DNA from: Coleophoma eucalyptorum
Taxonomy: Eukaryota; Ascomycota; Leotiomycetes; Helotiales; Dermateaceae
Length of the DNA stretch: 64,000 nucleotides
Assembly (NCBI GenBank): GCA_026120035.1
Contig: JALRME010000002.1
Span: forward strand, 1-64,000
Direction: 5' to 3'
Position numbers and translations under genes: made by a program. This document shows positions 48,058-58,923 of this stretch, piece by piece (the stretch's first letter is position 1; every line of letters starts with the position of its first letter). A model generated the notes under the pieces. That model made no database searches, had not been told where the DNA came from, and saw only the letters and a program-made list of their open reading frames with translations.

Positions 48058-49956
48058 ATGAAGGATATTCCTGGCAGCCAATACGTTTATAAACAACTAC
48101 CTGCCGATGGAAATACTATACGAGTGATTAATATCTTGCCTGGATCTGCAAACGAGGGCATATCCTGCACCGTCCAGAATATCCAGTTAAACCAGGAGCC
48201 TCATTATGAAGCAATATCCTACTGCTGGGGGGACCCAAGTCCGTATGGAAACATTCTTTGCGATGGGAATCAGCTTACCATCGCGAAGAGTCTCTATGTG
48301 GCCCTTCTTCAGATACGCGATCCCTTGAAATCTCGCACTCTTTGGGCAGACGGCATTTGTATCAACCAAAATGACGTCGATGAGAAGAATACACAGGTTC
48401 CACTCATGCGCCAGATATACGAGAAGGCTACTCAAGTTGTGGTATGGCTTGGGGAAGAAGCAGACAACAGCCGGCTCGCATTCAGGTTGATCCCCAGACT
48501 TTTTGCCGCATACAAGCAAAGGGAAGTATCAGGCGACAAACGTACCTACCTTCACCTACAGGATATGGGCATGAATGTTACCTACGACCTGCCAGGACGA
48601 CATGGCGGAGATGATTTTCCCGCTTACTTCCGAATATTCAATCGTCCTTGGTTTGTTCGTGGCTGGGTGGTGCAAGAAATTGCCGTAGCAAAGAAGATTA
48701 TTGTCTACTGTGGGAGCTCAACTGCTGATTGGGATGAATTCATGTTAGCTTTGATTTTTGTCCAAGATATGGATATCTTGCCGAGATATGATATGAACTC
48801 TGTATCTCGACTATTCGAGATGGGGCTCACTCGCCAGGCATTCCAGAAAGGCTACCCTGCAAGCGTCCTAATGCTCTTGTTGAGGCATAAGTCGACCTTG
48901 GTGACTGATCCTAGAGACAAAGTCTATGCTATCTCAGGAATGGCCGTGGACTCAGGCCCAACGACTACCTATGAGAGCATTGAAGGACTCGACATTCGTC
49001 CAGACTATCGCGCGTCAGTCGAGGAAGTTTATCAGTGTTTAGCCAGAGATATTCTTGTGAAGGAGCATGTCCTGGGGCTCTTGAATGTCCCCAGAAACCC
49101 TAACACTGTTTCGAAACTGAATCTTCCTAGCTGGGTGCCAGATCTCAGCGACCCAGCTCCGACGGCATCCTTGATGGGCCTTGACTATAACATCCATTTT
49201 ATGCCACTGTATTTTGCAGCGCAAACGAGTCAATGCAACCCCAAGTTTTCTATTGACGGACGAGAGCTATGCCTTGAAGGCTTTGTCTTCGACATAATCA
49301 CAGAATTAGGCGGCACAAAGCCAATTGCTGGATTAGGCACTGGTGGTTTACCAACACTAGAAGATTTCAAAGAGGTTTATGGCAGGTACAGGCGGGAACA
49401 CCAATGGCGGCAAATGGTAGGCTTGAATGATGGAATATTTTGGCAAAAGAAGTACATCAATGGCGAAAAGCTACAGGATGTCTATTGGAACATTCTAGTC
49501 GCGGGCTATCATCCTGGCCCAGAGGTGAAACCGGAATATATGGAATATTTGAAAAAAGCTTGGTTCAAGAAGAACCGCAAGACAGGTTGGCTGGGTCGAC
49601 TTCCCAGTCCTCTGTTTAAGGCATCTCTGGTTGCATGCATCATCCTCAGATATTGCTGGACTTTCTTTCGCCTGACATTATGGCTGGCATTCTGGACTCC
49701 CGATCCTCCCTTTGAGCAAATAATGGGCCACCAGGTTAATCGGCGCATCTTCAGAACTAAGATGAATTATCTTGGTTTGGCTTGCTACGATGCACAGCCT
49801 GGGGATATGGTTGCAATTTTCAAAGGCGGGAGGCTACCACTGGTCATCAGAAGCGAAGGATCGAAATGGAGATTGATCGGAGATTCATATCTTCATGGTA
49901 TCATGAAAGGCGAGGCTTTTGAGGATGCCAAGTGTGGGGAAATGTGGTTTATCTGA
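48058..49956 (+). CDS. HET-domain protein (heterokaryon incompatibility type)
   Basis: HET-domain proteins of filamentous fungi act in self/non-self recognition and can trigger cell death after fusion of unlike hyphae. This single exon encodes 632 aa. The HET domain covers about 50-215: YEAISYCWGDP (50-60), LWADGICINQND, IYEKATQVVVWLGEE, and FNRPWFVRGWVVQEI, the three classic blocks. The C-terminal block RRIFRT...GLACYDAQPGD...GSKWRLIGDSYLHGIMKGEA is the usual end of this family. Between them, about residues 517-548 form a strongly hydrophobic stretch (LVACIILRYCWTFFRLTLWLAFW, given here as LVACIILRYCW and TFFRLTLWLAFW), which I do not expect in most relatives. ATG at 48,058 is the first Met codon of the frame. 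The gene looks intact and borders an AT-rich decayed block. Confidence 0.92.
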   Translation: MKDIPGSQYVYKQLPADGNTIRVINILPGSANEGISCTVQNIQLNQEPHYEAISYCWGDPSPYGNILCDGNQLTIAKSLYVALLQIRDPLKSRTLWADGICINQNDVDEKNTQVPLMRQIYEKATQVVVWLGEEADNSRLAFRLIPRLFAAYKQREVSGDKRTYLHLQDMGMNVTYDLPGRHGGDDFPAYFRIFNRPWFVRGWVVQEIAVAKKIIVYCGSSTADWDEFMLALIFVQDMDILPRYDMNSVSRLFEMGLTRQAFQKGYPASVLMLLLRHKSTLVTDPRDKVYAISGMAVDSGPTTTYESIEGLDIRPDYRASVEEVYQCLARDILVKEHVLGLLNVPRNPNTVSKLNLPSWVPDLSDPAPTASLMGLDYNIHFMPLYFAAQTSQCNPKFSIDGRELCLEGFVFDIITELGGTKPIAGLGTGGLPTLEDFKEVYGRYRREHQWRQMVGLNDGIFWQKKYINGEKLQDVYWNILVAGYHPGPEVKPEYMEYLKKAWFKKNRKTGWLGRLPSPLFKASLVACIILRYCWTFFRLTLWLAFWTPDPPFEQIMGHQVNRRIFRTKMNYLGLACYDAQPGDMVAIFKGGRLPLVIRSEGSKWRLIGDSYLHGIMKGEAFEDAKCGEMWFI

Positions 49957-50738
49957 TTGGCAAGCTGCTAATATACACTCTCTTCGTTGTATATCTTCAG
50001 GTTGAGCGATTATATAAATCTTATGTGCCAGATCACAATCTTGTTTGGAGTTGAAAGGATTTGGAGAGTGATGGGTTTCGTTGGCCAACGTGAAACTCAA
50101 ACCTCTGGAATACTGAGATCGCGCAACTTCAGATCGATCGGCCAACTATCCTGGGCATGGGGATACCTATCGATTTAACTTCAACCATGACTATTATGAC
50201 GACAGAACCTACTCTGAAACCACACAAAGTACCACAGAACGTCTTTGAGTTAGCCCTTTCAACACAAGCCTTTCAGAGCTGGTTAAGCTGTCACTATTAT
50301 TTTTATTGGCGCGGAAGCTTCGTTGAATGCCATTCGCGCGCAATCTCAAATGGGAACCACTTTGTGACCCAGCACCCCATTCTCGATATCAGCATATCAG
50401 CGTAACCACGGAACCTTAGATCTGGGAGGGGTCGCAAGAGAGGGGTTCTCCTGTCTTATCCGCTGCCAAACCTTGTAGGCGCCAACGGCGATGATGCATA
50501 ATGGCATCAATGAGCCGCCGCCGGCATATGCATCAGATGGCCGCGGGCTGCCAGCTCCAAATCCCAAGCTTCAAGAGAGCTTCCCTCCCTCGCTGAATAA
50601 ACTTTCCAGATAGTCTCCGATATAAAATTATATTAAACTTCTTGCAAAGCTGTGCGAGCTATTCAAATAACACTTGAACCACTTATTTTCTTCGCCTGCT
50701 CTTATCTTACAATCTATACCCTCATTTCACGAACCAAT
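49957..50738. promoter_or_regulatory. Intergenic, amidase promoter
   Basis: This is the 3' flank of the HET gene and the promoter of the amidase. No gene is recognised. A TATA-like stretch (ATATAAAATTATATTAAA, near 50,620) lies about 110 bases before the amidase start. Confidence 0.5.
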
Positions 50739-52705
50739 ATGGCTATCCAACCATGGCAAGAAGCCATCAAAGAATGTCAAACCATTCAAGAGAACAGCGT
50801 CAACAAAGAATGGCTTCTTCCGGCAGACAAAACCCCACCGGCAGAGCAGCTCAACGTGATCGATATTCCGAAGACCTGTGGTTTGCTCACGGCAAAGGAA
50901 CTTGAGATCACTGAGACTAATGCTGGAGATATGGTTAAGAAGATGGCTGCTGGTGAATGGTCAGCGACAGAGGTTGTGACAAGCTTCTTAAAGAGGGCCA
51001 CGATTGGACAGCAATTGGTAAGTCTCAGGCTCCCTGATACTTTTTATGCGAGTATCCCAGTTCTAAGTATATAATTCTTAGCTTAACTTCGCAACCGAAT
51101 TCATGACCGAAGATGCACTAGCTCGCGCTGCTGAGCTTGATGCTCATTTCAAGAAGACTGGAAAGATTATTGGCCCTTTGCATGGTGTTCCCATCTCGGT
51201 CAAGGAGCATGTTGGTATTAAAGGTCGGATCTGCCATACTGGCTATGTGGCATGGGTGAAAAATATCGCTCCAGAGGATGCATTGCTAGTGAAACTACTC
51301 AAAAATGCGGGTGCCATTTTCCACGTTCGCACAAACGAACCACAGTCTTTAATGGTATGTCTATTCTCCTTCAATGAGCCAGTATGCTAATATGTACTTA
51401 TTGCTGCAGCACCTTGATTGCACAAACAATATCCACGGGACAACTGTCAATCCATGGAATCGCAAGCTTTCACCTGGTGGTTCCTCCGGAGGTGAAGGAG
51501 CATCATTGGGCTTCAAATGTGCGGCACTAGGTATCGGTACGGACATCGGCGGGTCGATCCGAGCACCAGCCGCATTCTGCGGCTCATACGGTTTCCGACC
51601 AACAGCATTACGAAATCCATACAAAGGCGTCATCCTCGCTGGAGATGGACAGGAGAGTATCAAGTGTGTGATTGGCCCGCTGTCCAACTCCCTGTCGGAT
51701 ATCGAGCTCTTTCAGAAGACGGTTCTGGATCAGGAGCCTTGGGATGAGGAAACTAGTCTAGTCCCACTTCCATGGAAGGAAGTAACTCCAACAAGAGAGT
51801 TTACCGTTGGTATCCTCCGAGATGACGGGATCGCACGCCCACATCCGCCCATTACACGAGCTCTCGAGCACGCAGCCCAAGTTCTCGGCGCAGCCGGGAT
51901 CAAAGTGGTCGAGTGGGAACCCGTTGACCACTCTGTCGGATGGGAAATCGTGAAACCACTATACTTCCCTGATGGTGGAGCTTGCCAAAAGTCGATCCTG
52001 GAAGAATCTGGGGAGCCGATCATGCCGTTGACACAGTGGGCGTTGGACTACGGACGCCAACTCACCGTAACAGAGAACTGGGATCTAAATGTGCAGAGGG
52101 AGGAATATCGCGCTAGGTATCACGCTGCGATGAAGGAGCGGGGCGTGGACTTTATTTTATGTCCGACGTATGTGGGTGTTGCCGCTGAGTTAGGAACGCC
52201 TCAGTATTGGTTGTATACTGCAATTTGTGAGTTTCCCTCCCTTCTTTCTTCCTAATTGGCTCCCCGTATAGGAATTATAATCAGAGTAGAGCTGACACTC
52301 ATTTATAGGGAACATCCTTGACCAACCAGCCATCATCTTCCCCAGCGGTCTGCACGTAGATCAAGAACTTGACAAGATCGAGACAGATTACAAGCCACGC
52401 AGTGACGTGGACAAACGGGAATACGAGCGTTATGCACCTGAGAAGTTTGTCGATGCTCCTATTGCGTAAGTCTTCACTTTCCATCCTCTCCATCTTGCCC
52501 CCTCCCCTTTTTTGTGGCATGCACAGCACACACACGTACATATGCACCGTAGATATAGCAAAGGGAGTAGAAAGGACGGTGTAAGACGTGCGGATATGCT
52601 GACGCATTGGTTGAATATAGATATCAATTGGTAGGGAAGCACTACAAGGACGAAGAAACGGTTGCGGCGGCTAAGGTAATTGAGGAAATTTTGAAGAAGG
52701 CATGA
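50739..52705 (+). CDS. Amidase-signature hydrolase (acetamidase-like)
   Basis: This is probably a cytosolic enzyme that hydrolyses a small amide to the acid and ammonia; the exact substrate is unknown. Five exons, 50739-51017, 51082-51354, 51410-52226, 52309-52465 and 52621-52705, give 536 aa with all donors GTAAGT, GTATGT or GTGAGT. The Ser-cisSer-Lys triad is complete: K134 in GVPISVKEH, S209 in SPGGSSGGEG and S233 in GTDIGGSIRAP. The spacings of 75 and 24 residues equal those of fatty-acid amide hydrolase. The C-terminal part with NILDQPAIIFPSG and the final YKDEETVAAAKVIEE helix match fungal acetamidases of the amdS type, which are usually about 540-560 aa. The gene looks intact. The ATG at 50,739 was chosen, as the open frame before it lies in the AT-rich leader. 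Confidence 0.92.
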
Positions 52706-53338
52706 GATACTTTTGTATACTTAATAGGGAACGAGGAAGAGGGAGCGAAGGAAACTGAACGATTACATGACTTAAAAATAGGACCCGCTATGTTGCCTTA
52801 TTTATCGTGATATCCAATTTCATTAATTTAGCTTTACACAATGCCTGTCTTCTCTGCTTTGCGTTATTTTGGCTTGGATGATGGAATAGGCGAGGTAGGA
52901 CAAATTAGCTGTTGTAGCTTTATACTTGCTGATGAAATAAATGACTGCATTTCACCGTTCAACAAAATATTCAAGGTTTTCTGGAAAAAGACTTAAAAAG
53001 AGAAATGAATTTCAACTTATCGCTAGAAGGAGTATCATGTACAGACTATGTAGTGCTTGAAACCAATTTCAAGAATATCCATGCCCATGACGCCTCAGAC
53101 CTAAGTGCCCACCCCAATGCAACGCCTTTACTAAATCAGTCATTACATTGCAGAAAACCAAACCATCCCATCCTTCCAGCTAATCGTGCCGGCAATCATA
53201 TGCTCAAACAATGCAGTTGTTTAAATCAATAGCCCGAACCAGTTTCCCTCCTTCATTCCAGACCATATTATTTCCATAAATATCTCCCATTCTACTATGT
53301 CAAGTAGGAACATAGTAAAGAATATGGGCAGTGTTCTT
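52706..53338. other. Convergent intergenic region
   Basis: This holds the 3' flanks of the amidase (plus) and scon-2 (minus). No gene is recognised in it. Confidence 0.5.
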
Positions 53339-55555
53339 CTACAAGAAACCATGTCCACCGCTTCCAGTATATTGTGGTACTGTCACTGTAGAGTGTCGTT
53401 CGTCTTCACTCTTAAAGCTATAGAGCCTAACCTCGTCGTCCATACTACCAGTGCAGATTCTAGAATCGCTGAGACCAATGCAAGTCACAGGCCCAGCATG
53501 ACCAGTGAAAGTTCTCTCGCACTTGCCAGTCCGTGCGTCCCATACTTTCATCATGCCATCCTCAGCACCGGAGACAACACGCAAGTTATCACCTGCAAGA
53601 GCCCAGACTCCCTCTAGATGCCCGAAGAATGTCTTCAAGCATTTGCCGGTGCTGATGTCCCAAAGTCGTACTGTGGAGTCCAAGGCCCCAGTCAGCATGT
53701 ACCGTGGGGGGCGAGTGCGAGTCGATGGCCATGCTTCTCCCTTGAAAGGACTTTCATGTATGGTATCCAGATCGACCGAACAGCTTCGATTGGAACTACT
53801 ATCATCGTGCTCATGCTCCTCCTCCTCAACTTCCTCGGGTTCATACTCCGCTGGCAGCAATACAACCTGCTGGACGGCAGCGACATGTCCTTCGTAAGTC
53901 TTAATTGTAGTTCGAGTGTCCAGATCCCAAAGTCGAACCGTGCTGTCATCAGAAGCAGAAAAGACTGTCCTCGAAGCTGAGTCCACACGAACCGCGTTCA
54001 CGAAATCTTTATGACCCCGAAGACTGAAGACAGAGCTGTCTTTGAAATTCCATATTCTGATAGTCGAGTCCATAGACCCAGATGCCAAGACATTTCCTTC
54101 GAAATGGATTCCTATGATGCCTCTTGTATGGCCACCATATGTCGAGAGACACTCTCCCGTACGCCAATTCCACACCCGAACGGTGTTGTCCAAACTTCCA
54201 CTTATCAACTTCGTATCGTCGAATTGAAGCGTTCTCAGACCAGAGGTGTGGCCTCTGAGTGTTCGTAGACATTCTCCAGTTTCAATATCCCAGATCTTGA
54301 TGGTTGCATCATATGACCCAGTGGCCAAAATGTTATCATCAAACTGTAGGCATGTCACACCGTTGGTATGTCCTCGGAAAATCTTTGTTGAACATCGTCC
54401 ATACTTCCAGTTTGTTCCAACCTTGAAGCGATCTTTGTATACGTCCTTCCAGGGGCGGTATCTCGGCTTACTAAAATATGAGTCGCTAGGTTCACTATTA
54501 AGGCCCTTGGTGCATTGCCGTTTGGAAATGATCTCTGGAGATCTTGAGCCGTCTGATGATATTGTTGATGCAGCTCTTTTGGCAGCCCCAGTCGTCATTC
54601 TCACCAACTCAGTGTTGGCAACCTCATCAGGGATGGGTGTCAATCTCGGAGACCATTCGTTGAGACCTCTTCCAGTCGCCCGCAGTTGTTGTTGCCTTTT
54701 CCAATCTCTCAATCGTTTCCTCTCGAGTAGTGGCAATCCCCAGCCACACTTGGTACACTTTCTATCAATATGTTGTTCACACATCTTATGCCATACAACA
54801 TCGTCATCTGCCAGAATCCGCCACTTTTGGCTGACTTGAGCAGCTTTGCATAAAGATGTGGTATCCAGATAACATAGAATTTTGAAGGAGATCTCGGAAG
54901 GAAGAGCAGCAATGAAGTCGATTTTGATTAGGTCGCGGACAGAAGCCGATAGGTATGAGAGTTGGGGAAAGCAGCATTGGGATAGAATGCCTTGTAGCAT
55001 TAGATTTCGGTGTTTCGCAGGTGCAGCTGAGAAAAGAGCCCAGACATGAGAAATACCCTGTTGATCGGACTGTGAAAGACTCTCGAGATCCTGCGAAGCG
55101 TGAGTCAGTCTGAATATAGGTTTCTACACCCGAGTACATACCCCTTGAAGCTTTTCCATGGTTGGCTCGTCAGCAGTTCTCCTGCACAATGAGTCTGGTC
55201 TGTGTCTATAGCAGTACTTGGTGTTGGGGTTCCTTTTCGAAGTTGTTGTAGGCTTCACTGGACCCATAGCTGCGTATTGTTCTGGTATATGTTTGGCTAG
55301 GAATGGAGCAACAGTCTTTCCCGCCAGCTTGCTTGTAGATGATATGGATATGGCAGCGTCCTCAGCACCGTGCTTGCCACCACAATTATCGTGAGAAGGA
55401 GGCTCGCCATCAAGGTTCGACTTGGAATCGTTCTGTGGTGGCATTTTGATAGTCATTGCATGTTCCCTTCGTTTCGAAGATTCAGTTTGGAGAGGAATGG
55501 TGTGCTCCTCAATAGATTGCCGCACGGTCTCCGCGCTCTTGGAATAAGACGCCAT
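53339..55555 (-). CDS. scon-2: F-box/WD40 sulphur controller, SCF subunit (scon-2/sconB/Met30)
   Basis: This is the substrate-recognition subunit of an SCF ubiquitin ligase that shuts off sulphur-assimilation genes when sulphur is plentiful, acting on the bZIP activator (CYS3/MetR in fungi). Exons 55555-55142 and 55090-53339 (GTATGT...CGCAG) give 721 aa. Residues about 120-165 hold the YCYRHRPD...CRR...DEPTMEKLQ block and the [21 protein letters not shown] block of the sulphur-controller subfamily. The F-box is at about 195-240 ([25 protein letters not shown]), here split as [13 protein letters not shown] and [12 protein letters not shown]. Seven WD repeats run from about 372 to the end. Repeat 5 contains an acidic, Ser-rich insert ([14 protein letters not shown]). 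Slightly longer than the roughly 650-680 aa of known relatives. ATG at 55,555 is the first Met codon of the open frame. Confidence 0.94.
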
Positions 55556-56600
55556 AGCAGCTGTTGGGGAGGGGGAGCAGATTGGATTCAGCAGTCGTCG
55601 GCTGGTTCTCGTCCGCAGCCAGGATCGAGTCAGATTGGCCGGCGCATAGGGAAGGGATATGCCCAACAATCGTGCGCAAACAGGAAGAATATGTTACACC
55701 GAGTGATGGAGTCAGATTGACTTTGGATGGCGTGCTAATGGAGGAATTGATAACACTGGCGCAAGGTACACGAGCGGAGGGGTTGTGGCTGTGGTTGTTC
55801 GACGAGCGCAGAGGGTCAGGTTGGTGATCGCAGAAAGATGTTGCTGGAACTGATAAAGTCCTCTTGCGGCTGTTGAAGCGCTGCTGAGTACGTTGGTGGA
55901 TTCGAGAGAGGTCAGATGTTTACGAAAATCGAAAGGGAGGTGGAGAACAATGTCCTGGCGCCGGTGGCTCGGTACTCGTCCGCAGCGGTGGACGATGGCG
56001 AAAGATAGCTCGCTATCACGAAATCTGAGTCTTGCGAACAAACACGTGACGGCGAATTGAGTGACAACATGGATCGGATGAGCCAGGGTCCCCTAATTCC
56101 CCTTGGATTTTCCATTCGCCTCGACCGTAGGTCACCGGTTTACGTTTCTTTTTGCAAATGGGTTTCCCCTTTTTCACAGCACGCAATCCGGCCGTTCAGG
56201 AGAGAAGATGACGATATCTCACATGATGGGTGTCCAACCCTAACCAGACTTCTGGGTGCATACCAACTACTAGTTGCTTAGATGAGCTTTTCCGTCATGC
56301 CATATTTCAAAGGCATGGCGTGCTCATCCCGGCCCCTGTCACCCCGGATTCTACCCATTGGCCTAGGCCATTACAAGAATGGGCAGCTTCAGCCTTGTCT
56401 TGCACCGCCGGAACTGCTCGATGACTGAGCAGTCCACTCCACATCACACCGTCTGGGCCTTGAGACATGACTTCGACATCCGCACCCACCACAACTTCTG
56501 TCGCATAGTCTTCAAACATCCACAGACAAAGCACGGCATCAGGACCATGCTTGGCCTGATAGATTAGCTAAGCAATAATCGTTCGCCGGGTGTTCCGTTG
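55556..56600. promoter_or_regulatory. Divergent promoter region, scon-2 / ATG17
   Basis: About 1.05 kb separates the start codons of two genes transcribed away from each other. No open frame with a known motif is present. I looked for the CYS3 consensus ATGRYRYCAT and found no full match. Confidence 0.6.
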
Positions 56601-58239
56601 ATGATGTCGTCTTCGCCGGTAGGCCGCGAGCCTAGCTTCTCCCAAGCTTCCCTCTCCCCTGCAGCCTCTCCATCGCAATCCATGTCCCGACAAGATGTCC
56701 CTCTGCAAACCCTCGTCTCCTATCTTTTGGCATCAAAGAGATCCTTATCATCCATCAATGCCGTATGGCGGGCCAACGAGATTGTCCAGTCCGCGAGAAC
56801 TGCGCTGGAGGAGTCGGTAGTACTCTCAGCGCGAACAGGCTTCTTGAGATCCGGGATCTCTGAACAAGTCCAGATCTTGAGGAAAGTCAGAGGAGGGATT
56901 GAGAATGTGTACAAGGAGGGACAGAAGGATTTCAAGGTAGAGTGTGAAACTGCTTGCCTCGGGCAATGCTAATTGCAAGCTACAGACGGTGATTCGAACT
57001 TTGGATGCCGCGAATGCTCGTCTTGAATCAACCATGGATACCTTGAGGTCTACAATTGTTGAGGCTGCTTTCAGACCGCCACAAGAGGATCCTCGGAATT
57101 TACTGGACTTTGTGCATGAACAAGGAGTAGAGAGTATGCGGGATGCCCTCAAAGCGTCTATCAAAGAAGCACAGGTAGTTCTACCAGATGGTCGTTTATT
57201 ATTCGTTCTAATACTGCTGCAGGAAGCGCAAACAGATTTCGATACCTCGATACTTTCTTTTGATGATGACCTTCGCGCTCTGAAATCTGCAATGTCCCAT
57301 CCCAAACAGTCTACTTCTCAGTCTCAGTCCGAGCTATTATCGAACGAAACACAAATGCCCACACATCTTCATCAACTTGAGGTTCACGCCCAAGAGATGG
57401 CATCACTTCTCGATTCCCTTGTCCAACATTTCGACCTTTGTGTCAACGCCATTAGACATACAGAGGGGGGATATGCTGCCGTTCGCCATGCAGCGTCACA
57501 TCCACCCCCAGGAGCAGAGCCTGTATCTGTTTCTGGTGTCATGAATGCAGAGTCGGAATCGGTTCATGAGGCTCCCATCTCTGAAGAGGAACGGTTGGAA
57601 ATGCTTGCGGTCCTCGAGAATGATTCGAACGAGGTGGAGGATGTTGTGATGGAGCTGAGAGACCGGGCTGCGGATATGGAATTGAAGCATGAGAGTATTC
57701 TTGAGCAAGTTGCTGCTCTTCAGGCTGAATACAGGGCAACAACCAATGCTTACTCATCGCTGGAAGCTGTTTCTACTCATCTTCCTTCGTACATCGTTGC
57801 CTCACAAGAATTTCGGTATCGCTGGGAAGAAATCAAAGATGGAATGCGGGGCCAGGTGGAAGAATTAGAGGGGATGCGAATCTTCTACGAGAACTATCAT
57901 TCCTCTTACGACGGCCTAATCCTCGAAGTTGATCGACGGAAACAATCTGAAGAGAAGGTCAAAAGTATTTTGAAGAAGGCTATGGAGCAGGTGAAGAAAG
58001 TACATGACGCTGACATGTTGGAACGGGGTGCTTTTCGAGACGAGGTCGGGGATTTCCTTCCCATGGATCTGTACCCTGGCCTTACAGATCAACCACCCAG
58101 ATGGGGTGTTCAAGTCCTGGAGAAGAGCGGAGAATTGGACGCTGCATCTGGAGCGGGAAGCACTCCAAATCTTCCAAGTGCCGTGATCGAGGCGGCTGAT
58201 CAACGCGACAGGGAGAGAAGAAAGCAAGGGCGCCGATGA
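56601..58239 (+). CDS. ATG17: Autophagy scaffold protein Atg17
   Basis: Atg17 forms the scaffold of the Atg1 kinase complex at the phagophore assembly site and recruits other autophagy proteins on starvation. Exons 56601-56936, 56986-57174 and 57223-58239 give 513 aa. Intron 1 is GTAGAG...TACAG and intron 2 is GTAGTT...CTGCAG. The conserved opening LASKRSLSSINAVWRANEIV, the GFLRSGISEQ block, the IRTLDAANARLESTMDTLR block across the first splice site, and SILSFDDDLRALK are all present. The rest is almost entirely helical with a likely coiled coil, as in the family. Intron 2 is 48 nt long, has no stop and keeps frame; its removal restores the family spacing EAQ-EAQ. Two adjacent ATGs (56,601 and 56,604) are possible starts. 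Confidence 0.93.
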
Positions 58240-58923
58240 ATCTAAGCGCTAGAGACATTAGCCATATGTATAAGCTATAATTTGATTGTTCTTGGCTGAG
58301 TGAAGCATATGTTAGTAGTCTTGTTTGAGCTGTTACATCTAGCTGTTTATTTTTCTATACATTGACAAAGAATGGCCTAATTCATTTCGCTGTCGTGCGA
58401 TCGATTGCCTAGAACTAGCATTTGCTTTATGCATGATGGTCTAGTTGATCATGCAGGCACGGGCCGTGCTCCATTCCCTTTTTTTATAGATGATCCCAAG
58501 TTCCAGACCGTTCTCGGCCATTGGTACGCGGCGCATAAATGCCAGGGAGATTCCTGGCTTTCTGCTTTCAGGGCTTGGGGATCTCCAATCAACATTTTGT
58601 ATCATTATTGCAACAGGCTCGGCATGACAACTGGCCTCTAGGCCGGAACAGAACTTAAGAATAGCACTTTGTGATTCTTCCTAAGCTAAATTGATGCAGC
58701 GAACCGATCATGAATGTTTGGAGTTTTTTCCTATTCTTCAATTATCAAGGCGTAAATATTGGTGTCCTTGCGTATATAGGAATTCCTCGGCAGTTGCTTC
58801 ATTCCCGTTATAATGAAGATGCTGGTTCCATCCTTACTTTCAATTCTTTCGTTTGCTATCGCTTAGTCTCTAGTTTGGCAAGATTGTCTCCAACAAGTCG
58901 AGAACCTGAAATTCATACTGGTA
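58240..58923. other. Intergenic, 3' flank of ATG17
   Basis: No gene is recognised. The signal peptide of the sedolisin relic would be expected at the right end of this stretch, but I could not read one. Confidence 0.45.

Noticed and set aside
55556..56600. CYS3-type bZIP sites in the scon-2 promoter
   Set aside because: Only partial matches to ATGRYRYCAT (at best 8 of 10, near 56,314) were found, which is not better than chance in 1 kb.
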